A stretch of DNA of 64,000 nt from positions 6,367,001 to 6,431,000 of the forward strand of contig NZ_CP118225.1 of assembly GCF_028768465.1 (NCBI RefSeq). Reading direction: 5' to 3'. Below, piece by piece: positions 56,442-64,000 of this stretch (positions are counted from its first letter, which is position 1; every line of letters begins with the position of its first letter). This stretch comes from Rhodopirellula sp. P2. GTDB lineage: Bacteria; Planctomycetota; Planctomycetia; Pirellulales; Pirellulaceae. Under the pieces are notes generated by a model, which was given only the letters and a program-made list of their open reading frames with translations, made no database searches and was not told where the DNA came from. The translations under genes and the position numbers were made by a program.

Positions 56442-59400
56442 ATGCCGAAGTTTTCGCCAGGTTTGTCTCGTCGTCAGCAACCCAATTGCCGACGTCTCTC
56501 GCCTCGGCGTGCTCAGCTGCGTCGCTTGCTGGGGGAGACATGGCGAAGTTCGCGGAACGGTATCGCTGCGATGCTATTGGCCGGCGTTGCGATGGTCGGG
56601 CCAACGTGGGCTGCGACCATTGATGTGGCCGACGAAGCTGAATTCAACACTGCGATCACCAACTCAGTCGCTGGCGACACGATTCGTCTGACTGCTGGCA
56701 TCACGCTGACCGGCAACCTCAACAACCTAGACAAAGACCTGACCATCGACGGCAACGGTCAGACGCTGAGCGGGAACAGTCTGTACCGGCCGTTCTTGGT
56801 TGAAAGCGGAACCGTCGTCATCGAAAACCTGACGATCGAAGATGGGAAAGGCCAAGGCGGGGGTGGCGGCTACGGTGCAGGCGGGGGCGGCGGAGGAGGA
56901 ATGGGGGCGGGTGGTGCTGTGTTCGTTGATGAAAATGCGAGTGTCACGTTGCGAGATGTGAGTTTTCAAAACAACAGCGCGACCGGTGGAACGGGGGGCC
57001 CAACTCAATGGGATTGGGGCGGTGGTGGAGGCGGTGGATACCTCACCAGCGGCGCAGGCGCGACAGGCAGCTTCGACGGGATAGGTGGTGCCGGCGGTGC
57101 AGGAGGTGGTGGGGATGGTGGCGATCGAAATGCGAATGGTAGCAACGGAGGCTTCGGAGGCGGTGGCGGCGGAAAAGGGTTTGGCGGAACAGTCTCAGGG
57201 TCAGGGGGCTTCGGCGGAGGAGGAAGTGCCAGCGGATCCGGAGGTATTTATGGAGGAGATGGCGGGTTTGGCGGTGGTGGTGGGGCTGGCCTGGGCGGAG
57301 CGGTGTTCGTTCGCGAGGGCGGAACCCTGACATTGGAGGAAACCGGGCTGGGTGCCAACTCGGGCTTTTCAGGAGGCATGGCAGTCGGTGGTGCGGGGAG
57401 CAGCACTGGACAGGCAGGGCAAGGCATCGGCACGGGGTTGTTTCTCAACGATGTCCAAGCCACCGTCAATGTTGCGAATGGGCAAGCCATGACCATCGCC
57501 GACACGATCGGCGGAAATGCCGGCGGAGGAATTGTCAAAAGTGGTGACGGGACGTTGACCCTTAGTGGTGCGAACTCCTACACCGGCGGGACGACTGTTT
57601 CGGCAGGCACATTGATCGGCAATACAACTTCCCTCCAAGGCAACATCGCCAACAACGCATCGGTTCAGTTCAATCAGGCTGCCGACGGGACCTATGCCGG
57701 AGTGGTCTCAGGAACCGGTTCGCTGACGAAGAGCGGCAGCGAGGCGTTGACGCTCAGTGGAGTCAACACGTTCACCGGAACGACCACCGTTTCCGCCGGA
57801 CGACTTTCCATCAATGGTTCGACCACCAGCGAGACCACCGTGGCCGCGGGTGCGGAACTGGGCGGCAGCGGAACCATCACGGGCAACGTGATCAACAACG
57901 GAACATTGGCAGCCGGCAACTCCATCGGCACGCTCAATGTCACGGGGAACTACACGGCCGCAGACAACTCGACGATGGTGGTTGAGATTCAACCGTCGGC
58001 GGCTCCCGTTGCGGGCACCGACAACGATTTGGTTGCAGTGACGGGAACTGCCAATGTCAGCAGCACAGGCACGACGGTGCAGGTCGATGGAACGGCGGGC
58101 ACCTACACCCACAACAGCCAGTACACATTCTTGACCACGACCGGTGGGTTAACAGGAACCTTTGGATCGATCACTGACAATTTGGCGTTCTTTGATGCGG
58201 CGTTGGGATACACAGCCAACAATGCCTTCTTCACGTTGATTGAAAACAGCAGTGACTACGCCAGTGTTGCGGGTACCGGCAATCAACGGTCCGTCGCTGC
58301 GGCGATCGACCGCAACAGTGCGGGCGCCACCGGCGACTTCCGTGACTTGCTGGATGAATTTCGTCCGATGACGAACGCGCAAGTGCAGAACGGCTTGTCT
58401 CAGCTCGGCGCTTCGGTCAACGGCAGCAGCCAACAAGTCGGGATCCAAGGAACCAGCCAACTGTTCGGTGTGTTGAGCGGCCAACTGCGAGGCAGCATGA
58501 GCCCCGGTTTGGGAGCGTCTGGATTCAGCGGCGGATCGGGCGGGTTTGCCTCTGCACAGCGTACCGGCAACTCGCGGCCAAGCAGCAGCCCGGTGGCGGA
58601 CTCGGCGATCGCGTTGGTCAGCTACCAAGAGAGCAGCGGAGGGTTGGCCGGGCCATCTTACGATGGTGCCTGCGACAGTCTTGGTTGTGCACGGCGCAGT
58701 CCTTCTTGGCTGGGCTGGACCACTGGGTACGGTCTGGGCGGATCGGCACAAAGCGATGGTAACGCCGATGGGATTCACTATGGGCTCGGCGGGGTCACGT
58801 TTGGGATCGAAAAGTTTGTTGATGATTGCACACGAATCGGTTTCTTTGGCGGTTACGTCGGATCGCAAGTCACGACCGACAACACCAACCAAACTCGCAA
58901 GAGCAACGGCGGCAACTTTGGCATGTTGTTGACTCACGCTAGCGGCATCCATTACGGCATGGCAATCGGTGGATTTCAGTTCGACGGGATCTCCAGCGAA
59001 CGGAACATGCAAATCGGTGCCTTGTCCGCGACCGCCGACGGTGAGACCGAAGGCTGGCAAACGTTTGCGTATGGTGAACGGGGCATGAACTTGCAGCTAA
59101 CCGATTCCGTGTTGGTTCGTCCGTTCGCGGGCCTGCAGTACGTCTACGCCCGTCAAAACGGATTCACCGAAACCGGTGCCGGAGCGATGAACTTGGCCGT
59201 CGACGGAAACGACACCCATTCGCTGCGAAGTCTGTTGGGCGGTGAGTTGGAATTTGCCACTCGGCCCCTGCGAGGCATGGGGATCACGCCGCAGTTGCGA
59301 GCAATCTACATGCACGAGTTCTTGGATAGCAACACGTTGGTGAATTCGCAATTTGCCGGTGTCGGCGGTAGCGGATTCTCATCGGAAGGTTTGGACCTGG

Positions 59401-59540
59401 GTCGTGACTGGGGCATCGTCGGTGGCGGGTTAGTGACTCAGCTGACTGATCAATGGTCGCTGCGTGGCGACTACAACGCCCAGTTCAACGAGCATCAAGT
59501 CCACCACGTCGGCTCGGGCACACTCAGCTATGTCTGGTAG
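56442..59540 (+). CDS. Glycine-rich autotransporter (type V secretion)
   Basis: A 1,032-residue protein. A long basic N-region precedes a signal peptide (GIAAMLLAGVAMVGPTWA, ~41-58). The passenger starts as a beta-helix (LTIDGNGQTLSG), then a very Gly-rich block (~135-290, GGGGGYGAGGGGGGG), then repeats of the passenger-associated type (LTLSGANSYTGGTTVSAGTL and LTLSGVNTFTGTTTVSAGRL). Residues ~750-1032 form a beta-barrel with alternating strands, ending in LSYVW with the C-terminal aromatic typical of barrel insertion. It would display the passenger on the outer membrane. It is a stand-alone gene next to the element's scar. Confidence 0.85.
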   Translation: MPKFSPGLSRRQQPNCRRLSPRRAQLRRLLGETWRSSRNGIAAMLLAGVAMVGPTWAATIDVADEAEFNTAITNSVAGDTIRLTAGITLTGNLNNLDKDLTIDGNGQTLSGNSLYRPFLVESGTVVIENLTIEDGKGQGGGGGYGAGGGGGGGMGAGGAVFVDENASVTLRDVSFQNNSATGGTGGPTQWDWGGGGGGGYLTSGAGATGSFDGIGGAGGAGGGGDGGDRNANGSNGGFGGGGGGKGFGGTVSGSGGFGGGGSASGSGGIYGGDGGFGGGGGAGLGGAVFVREGGTLTLEETGLGANSGFSGGMAVGGAGSSTGQAGQGIGTGLFLNDVQATVNVANGQAMTIADTIGGNAGGGIVKSGDGTLTLSGANSYTGGTTVSAGTLIGNTTSLQGNIANNASVQFNQAADGTYAGVVSGTGSLTKSGSEALTLSGVNTFTGTTTVSAGRLSINGSTTSETTVAAGAELGGSGTITGNVINNGTLAAGNSIGTLNVTGNYTAADNSTMVVEIQPSAAPVAGTDNDLVAVTGTANVSSTGTTVQVDGTAGTYTHNSQYTFLTTTGGLTGTFGSITDNLAFFDAALGYTANNAFFTLIENSSDYASVAGTGNQRSVAAAIDRNSAGATGDFRDLLDEFRPMTNAQVQNGLSQLGASVNGSSQQVGIQGTSQLFGVLSGQLRGSMSPGLGASGFSGGSGGFASAQRTGNSRPSSSPVADSAIALVSYQESSGGLAGPSYDGACDSLGCARRSPSWLGWTTGYGLGGSAQSDGNADGIHYGLGGVTFGIEKFVDDCTRIGFFGGYVGSQVTTDNTNQTRKSNGGNFGMLLTHASGIHYGMAIGGFQFDGISSERNMQIGALSATADGETEGWQTFAYGERGMNLQLTDSVLVRPFAGLQYVYARQNGFTETGAGAMNLAVDGNDTHSLRSLLGGELEFATRPLRGMGITPQLRAIYMHEFLDSNTLVNSQFAGVGGSGFSSEGLDLGRDWGIVGGGLVTQLTDQWSLRGDYNAQFNEHQVHHVGSGTLSYVW

Positions 59541-59569
59541 AGAGCCGCGATGGGGCGTTCGTCATCGTT

Positions 59570-60349
59570 CTAAAAATCCGTGCTAGGGTCGCTCAGTTCG
59601 ATCGGCTTGATCCAGATGTTTCGGTAGAGCACTTCGTGACCCTCGCACTGCAATTTGATGCCACCGGGAGTGTCCGTGATTCCAAATCCGTTGTCGTTGC
59701 CACCGTCGATTCCGGAATTGGCACCGCCCCAAACTTTGTTGATCTGCTGATTGAGATGAACCTTTTCACCATTGAAGTACATCGTCACCATTGGCTTCTC
59801 GGAAAGCGTGCCCTGTTCAAATCGAGCCGCCCGAAATTGGATGTCGTAAGCATTCCATTTGCCGAGCCCGTTGTAGGCATGATAAGGCGAGGGCGTTTCG
59901 TTGATCACAGCACCAAGCCCATGCTTGGTCTTGTCGCCATCAAGAATCTGAATCTCGTAGCGGTTCTGCAGGTAAACGCCGCTATTGCCACCCGCGTTCG
60001 GAATCAGAAACTCGACGTGCAATCGAAAGTCACGAAATTCCTGCTTGGTCACGATGTCGGCGGTTCCGTACTTGCCCCCTGCGGCGGCTGGATCGTCAGT
60101 CATGATCGCCGATCCATCGTCCACCGGATCCTCGACCACCTTCCATTTGATTGGCAGTGAAGAACTGAATCGAGGGCCTTCCCAGTAAGTCCATTTCTCG
60201 TCCAACATTTCTCGCGACCCATCAAGGATCAGCTCAGCCCCCGCGATCGGCCGGGCACCGACACCAATCGCATCGTCACTCCTGGAAACCGCCGGCGCAA
60301 GAAACCCGATCCAGAAAACACACCATGAAATTGAACAGAGAAGACGCAT
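59570..60349 (-). CDS. DUF1080 (3-keto-disaccharide hydrolase-like) exported protein
   Basis: The start MRLLCSISWCVFW at 60349 gives a clean signal peptide (ending AVSRSDD) and 259 residues; an upstream start at 60433 would bury it. The DUF1080 concanavalin-like fold is recognisable from YGTADIVTKQEFRDFRLHVE, EFLIPNAGGNSGVYLQNRYE, IQILDGDKTKHGLGAVINET and the C-terminal CEGHEVLYRNIWIKPIEL. These proteins are greatly expanded in planctomycetes and act on sugars; some cleave 3-keto-glycosides. It is convergent with the autotransporter gene. Confidence 0.85.
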   Translation of the reverse strand: MRLLCSISWCVFWIGFLAPAVSRSDDAIGVGARPIAGAELILDGSREMLDEKWTYWEGPRFSSSLPIKWKVVEDPVDDGSAIMTDDPAAAGGKYGTADIVTKQEFRDFRLHVEFLIPNAGGNSGVYLQNRYEIQILDGDKTKHGLGAVINETPSPYHAYNGLGKWNAYDIQFRAARFEQGTLSEKPMVTMYFNGEKVHLNQQINKVWGGANSGIDGGNDNGFGITDTPGGIKLQCEGHEVLYRNIWIKPIELSDPSTDF

Positions 60350-60378
60350 CAGCAGGCTCTTGAACAAGAAATAACGGG

Positions 60379-60513
60379 CTAGTGGTGCGTCAGCACCAAA
60401 GTTTCGGGTTATCACCGTAGCGGAAGTCGTCAAGACTTTCGGGATTTCGCCAAGCAGATCAAAACTTTTGACGAGTTGCGCTACCCTAAAATCAAGCTTT
60501 GACGCACCACTAG
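60379..60513. mobile_element. 135-bp MITE-like element
   Basis: The ends CTAGTGGTGCGTCA (60379-60392) and TGACGCACCACTAG (60500-60513) are perfect 14-bp inverted repeats. There is no gene inside. It sits just upstream of the DUF1080 gene and may carry its promoter. Outside copies are not known from this window. Confidence 0.6.
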
Positions 60514-60575
60514 CGACAATCGATCACTATAGCTCATTTCCCAAACGCCATCGTTCCATCCTTGCCCCAGTGACT

Positions 60576-61952
60576 TCAGACGCGCCGATCAGCATGGACG
60601 TTCGTCCAATGAATCCGCTTGCCCCGCGTCGCCCGGTGTTTCGTACCCAAGTGCTCTCGACAATCGCATTGCTTAGCAGGTACGCAGGTGTCATCGGGTA
60701 TGTGAGCCGTTGTGTTGGCATCCTTTTCTTTCGCGTACCTTCGCATCATCAGCGATGCGACATTGCTGTGAATCATGATCGAAAGCGTGATGGTGGTGAG
60801 GACGATTCCAGCGAGTCGATTTGCAATGGGGGCCTCCAGTCCGTGGCTGATCGCGTAGCTCAGGTAGTAAAGCGATCCGATTCCGCGAATGCCAAACAGA
60901 GAGATCAGGATCTTTTGCGAGAAGCGAATGTCCTTTGTCACTAATGCGAGCAAGACGCCAATTGGCCGGAACAGGAAGAACACGAGCATCGCGATCCACC
61001 AGTCGCTCGCCATCGTCCAGTAGGAGGTCGCGAGGGCGCCCACCAGCACTACAACGGCGACTTCGACGATGTGCCCGAATTGGTCATTCACTTCTGTCAC
61101 CGTATGCATCAGCTTGTCAGGCTGCTCGTCGTCGGTTTGTCCTTCCGCGTACCGCCGCATCGCCACACCCGCGGCAAAGACAGCCAGGAACCCATAGGCG
61201 TGGAGCAACAGTGCCGCACCATAACTCAGCCCGATCAGGCCCAGAGTCAGAGCCTCTTCACAGGCGGCAGGCGAGCTGGCTTGACGTTTGATCCACACCG
61301 CGACGCGGCTGACCGAGTAGCCACTGACCCAACCGACACCAAGTCCTGCTGTGGTTGCCCACAAAAGATCAACGGTGATCCATCGCCAGCCGTATTGGCC
61401 AAGCTGATGGTGGCCGAGCAATCCCAATCCGAGCATGATGAAGGGAAAAGCGGCACCATCGTTGAGTCCCGCTTCCCCAGTGAGTGCGTACCGCAGCCGG
61501 TCAGTGTCGTCGTGATGTTTGACCTGAACGTCACTGGCCAGCACTGGATCCGTCGGTGCAAGAACCGCCCCCAGCAAAATGGCTGCTCCCAAGGGCAAGT
61601 CAAGTAACATCGTACCGACCATGGCGACACCGGCGATCGTGACGATCATCGTCACGGAGGCCAGTTGAATGGGAGCCCTCCGGTAGTGATGCCATCGTGG
61701 CTTGAGTTGCAATCCGGCGGTGAGCAAGCTGATCAGGACAGCGACCTCAGTCACTGACTCCACCACTTTGACGTGTTTGATCAACTCAAAATCGAGCAAC
61801 CCCATCCCCCAAGGTCCGATCGCGGCACCAATCAACAGGTAGATCGCGGGCATGGATATCGGCCAGCGTCTCATCGGCCCGCGTGCCAACGCAGCGAGCA
61901 GGAAGATCAGACCAGATAAAAGTGCCCAGGCGGTCACCGGTTCCATGTTCAT
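60576..61952 (-). CDS. Na+/H+ antiporter (CPA1 type)
   Basis: The start MNMEPVTAW at 61952 has AAGGA upstream and gives 458 residues. About 12 membrane helices are visible, with the CPA signature APTDPVLASDVQV near ~130 and EAGLNDGAAFPFIMLGLGL near 160, whose Asn-Asp pair binds the ion, plus LFGIRGIGSLYYL near 355. It would exchange Na+ or K+ for H+ at the inner membrane. The last ~45 residues (from ~KEKDANTTAHIPDDTCVPAKQ) run through a copy of the dispersed GCAGGTACGCAGG repeat, so the C-terminus is probably not ancestral. Confidence 0.85.
   Translation of the reverse strand: MNMEPVTAWALLSGLIFLLAALARGPMRRWPISMPAIYLLIGAAIGPWGMGLLDFELIKHVKVVESVTEVAVLISLLTAGLQLKPRWHHYRRAPIQLASVTMIVTIAGVAMVGTMLLDLPLGAAILLGAVLAPTDPVLASDVQVKHHDDTDRLRYALTGEAGLNDGAAFPFIMLGLGLLGHHQLGQYGWRWITVDLLWATTAGLGVGWVSGYSVSRVAVWIKRQASSPAACEEALTLGLIGLSYGAALLLHAYGFLAVFAAGVAMRRYAEGQTDDEQPDKLMHTVTEVNDQFGHIVEVAVVVLVGALATSYWTMASDWWIAMLVFFLFRPIGVLLALVTKDIRFSQKILISLFGIRGIGSLYYLSYAISHGLEAPIANRLAGIVLTTITLSIMIHSNVASLMMRRYAKEKDANTTAHIPDDTCVPAKQCDCREHLGTKHRATRGKRIHWTNVHADRRV
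60676..60711 (+). repeat. Dispersed repeat, copy 3, inside the antiporter 3' end
   Basis: GCAGGTACGCAGGTGTCATC then GGGTATGTGAGCCGT, identical over this span to copy 2 at 3092. It is read antisense as part of the antiporter C-terminus. Confidence 0.8.
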
Positions 61953-62169
61953 CGTTGCATCCTTGTCCTCCCGCACTGGCGTGAAGGACCAGGTGCAGTA
62001 GCACTGTCATGAGGAGGAGATGGCCGATTCCGCTTATCGGGCACTTCGTAAGCTGGCGGGAGTTTCATTGGGAACGTTACCTGATTGGCGGTGCCCTCCA
62101 CCCACGCATGTAACCGAAGCATTGCCTCGGTCACTGAATTTCGTTCCGTCTTGTCTGCGTTCCCGCCGC

Positions 62170-62523
62170 TCAGCCTCGTGAACGATAGCCGTACGCGTGT
62201 CGGATGTAGGCTCGATCGGCTTCGTAGTCACCGTCGTACTCATCGCGGAGTTGTCGATCGAGATTGTCGTTCCAGCTCGGATGCTCGGTACCAAACCGGT
62301 GTTGAGCTGTGTAGCCAAATCGGAAGGCTTGTTCCCGGTTTTCAAAGGCATCGTCTGAGCCGGACATCTGTTTCAGCGTGTCGTCGACATCTTGGTCCAT
62401 GTCGCGTGACGAGTCAGAGCCAAAATCCGCTTTGGTTTGTTCCCAATCATTGGCGAACGCTTTTTTGATGCGTTCCCAAGTGCTCAGATCGTCATCGGTG
62501 TAGGTGTATGCTTGCGTGGCCAT
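62170..62523 (-). CDS. Small acidic protein of unknown function
   Basis: The start MATQAYTYTDDDLS at 62523 has AAGGA upstream and gives 117 residues; a longer frame to 62685 is less likely. The protein is acidic and helical: STWERIKKAFANDWEQTKAD, DVDDTLKQMSGSDDAFENRE, then YGYRSRG at the end. The WERIKKAFANDWEQTKADF segment resembles small stress-related proteins of bacteria, but I cannot name the family. It lies upstream of the antiporter gene in the same direction. Confidence 0.55.
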   Translation of the reverse strand: MATQAYTYTDDDLSTWERIKKAFANDWEQTKADFGSDSSRDMDQDVDDTLKQMSGSDDAFENREQAFRFGYTAQHRFGTEHPSWNDNLDRQLRDEYDGDYEADRAYIRHAYGYRSRG

Positions 62524-63402
62524 CAGTGAATCCTTGTGGAATGGGGATCGGTTGCTTGAGCAGCAGATTGCGTTGCCCAAGAGATCGCGTTTTCCAGGAC
62601 CGAGTAGCAAACGCTGGGCCGATTGAGATGTTGGCTTTTCTTCCCAAGCCGAATTCACGCGATGCTGCAAGCAAGCAACGCCCATTCAAGCGATGCATTT
62701 TGGGCGGCAGCGCGAGTCGCGGAGGATCAACGCGACGTCGCAGAAACGGAGCCTGCTGATCGTTTCTCAATCGGCTCAGAAGTGGGTGTTGGGCTTCCAC
62801 GACAGGAGGTCGCTGAGGTCACCTCGGAGTGCCCGCCATCGTGGGCGACTGCATGCAACGAACGCGAGCGAGAACAGACGACAGGGGGCCGATTGAGATC
62901 GGATCATTTACGGTATGACTACCGTTTATCGGTAAAAACACCGTGAATGGTACCGCACTCAACGCCGTAGATTGCAATTTATTTTGCACCTGACATGATG
63001 AAAAACGCCACGAAAGTGGTTGTTTTCACGCGAGAAATGTGATTGGCGTCGATGAGCGTTCGATCAGTGCAGATCAGTGTTCCTCCTGTGCGTTGGTGTT
63101 TTGACAGTCGCAGCCAGCTGCACTTTCGCCGTTCGGCTTGGCTCGGCCGCAAAGCGATCCCGGAACGGCAAGGGAGTCGAGATGTTGAGTTCTCGATCCG
63201 GCCCATGCAGGGAAAGTCGCACAATGGATCACTCGCCAAGTTCAGCGTAAGAACGCCAATCACCTGCAACCCTGCTGAAGTGTCTGGTCATGGATGGTTG
63301 ACGGTCGATCAGATCCGCGAGCGACCGACGGCCAACTCAAGCCGCAAGGTCGAACTGCAGAAAGTGCGGTTCGACAAAATGATCCACATCGAACGGTGAA
63401 CG
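62524..63402. other. Long interval without a recognised gene
   Basis: Nearly 900 bases hold no supported gene. Short frames (e.g. 63043-63399) lack domains. At 62908-62950 TTTACGGTATGACTACCGTT and nearby GGTAAAAACACCGT make inverted repeats whose TTACGGTA half-site resembles the palindrome at 55737. Confidence 0.5.
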
Positions 63403-63537
63403 ATGACTATCTATCTCGACGATAGCGAACGACTCTCGAAGGCTGGCACCGCGTGTCCTGCCCGGATGAAGCCATTGAGCTCTTGAAGACCGGTATCAAT
63501 CATGAGATCAACTGCGTCGGGTGCGATCAAGCGATTT
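63403..63537 (+). pseudogene. Frameshifted relic of a cPPRRR-type receiver-like protein
   Basis: The first frame begins MTIYLDDSERL; a -1 shift near 63435 continues EGWHRVSCPDEAIELLKTG. Together these resemble the start of the 'cyclic-phosphate processing receiver' domain (LFLDDxRxxPxGWxxVRTxDEAIxLL). The expected SLDHDLG continuation is not recognisable, so the gene is broken and truncated. Confidence 0.45.
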
Positions 63538-63622
63538 GCAGTGCTCAGGTTCCACGCGTTCGATTTGTGGGTATGTTTCTGTTGATTTCGAAATCGTTTC
63601 CCCAACTGATTTGTCTGGCTTT

Positions 63623-64000
63623 ATGACCATTCAACTGATCGTGACCCACGCGGGCGGCGCCCACAAAGATGATTTTCTTGCCTGCAGCCTGCTGGCTTCT
63701 TTGCATGGGGTTCCGATTCAGCGACGGGATCCAACGGAGGAGGACCTGGCCAATCCAGCGGTCTGTGTCGTCGATGTGGGTGGGGTGCATGATCGGGAAC
63801 GGAAGAACTTTGACCATCACCAGTTCCCTCGCGATGCCCCGCCACTTTGTGCCTTGTCGCTTGTGCTCCAAGACCTGGGGCTTTACGAAGACGCGCTGTC
63901 CTTTTGTGCCTGGCTTCGTCCAGCGGAATGGCTCGACACATTGGGCCCAAACGAAACCGCCAAGTTGATGGAGATTCCGCGAGCGACGTTGGGGTCGCTC
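63623..64000 (+). CDS. MYG1/UPF0160-like metal-dependent hydrolase (N-terminal part)
   Basis: An open frame begins at ATG 63623 and runs off the window (126 codons, no stop). It opens MTIQLIVTHAGGAHKDDFLA, followed by VCVVDVGGVHDRERKNFDHH. The Thr-His...His-x-Asp-Asp and the Asp-His-His motif match the MYG1/UPF0160 group of DHH-like hydrolases, some of which act as 3'-5' exoribonucleases. The full length is unknown. It is the last feature of the window and lies ~90 bases after the frameshifted relic. Confidence 0.65.
   Translation, partial: MTIQLIVTHAGGAHKDDFLACSLLASLHGVPIQRRDPTEEDLANPAVCVVDVGGVHDRERKNFDHHQFPRDAPPLCALSLVLQDLGLYEDALSFCAWLRPAEWLDTLGPNETAKLMEIPRATLGSL

Noticed and set aside
63043..63399. 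118-codon frame ahead of the frameshifted relic
   Set aside because: No recognisable motif, poor start context and biased composition; left as non-coding.

Overview
The window looks like a chromosome segment of a planctomycete of the Rhodopirellula/Pirellulaceae type. The signs are DUF1559 pseudopilins, an ECF sigma factor beside a Ser/Thr kinase with TPRs, a DUF1080 protein, a giant surface protein with a LEPR-XLL-like N-terminus and a DUF4347 domain, and many short palindromic intergenic repeats. The genus is inferred from gene content; no marker gene was available.

Layout: 1-5.3 kb holds the end of a squalene-cyclase-like gene, a PhoD-like phosphatase, and a repeat-rich stretch with a MITE-like element and an IS whose transposase appears to need a -1 frameshift. 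5.4-12.7 kb is a leftward operon of mostly overlapping genes for a type II secretion/type IV pilus-like machine: a short GspE ATPase, three GspF-like proteins and four pseudopilin-like proteins. A rightward DUF1559 gene lies beside it. 14-20 kb holds a YpfJ-type metallopeptidase, YgfZ, an ECF sigma factor and a Ser/Thr kinase.

20.2-42.5 kb is the most interesting region. A five-gene, translationally coupled leftward operon (TolC-like, short SecA-like ATPase, HlyD, GAF-like-HlyD, PqqD/M50/HlyD fusion) diverges from a gene for a ~2,916-residue repetitive surface protein. That gene overlaps a hybrid histidine kinase with two HPt domains, followed by a receiver-HD-GYP protein. I read this as a dedicated export system, its giant substrate and a c-di-GMP-linked control module. 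This is inference from gene order and domains.

42.6-56 kb: an rRNA methyltransferase-like gene, then tRNA-Val(CAC), which is the attachment site of an 11.8 kb integrative element (43858-55643) bounded by a 45-bp direct repeat with one mismatch. It carries an integrase, an iteron-like cluster next to a RepA-like ATPase and a primase-polymerase, regulators with well-formed operators and promoters, a phage tape-measure protein, and two small proteins resembling the RNA polymerase alpha C-terminal domain. A decayed second integrase sits just outside the right end. 56.4-64 kb holds a glycine-rich autotransporter, a DUF1080 protein, a short inverted-repeat element, a Na+/H+ antiporter whose C-terminus runs through a dispersed repeat, a small acidic protein, a frameshifted relic, and the start of a MYG1-like gene that runs off the window.
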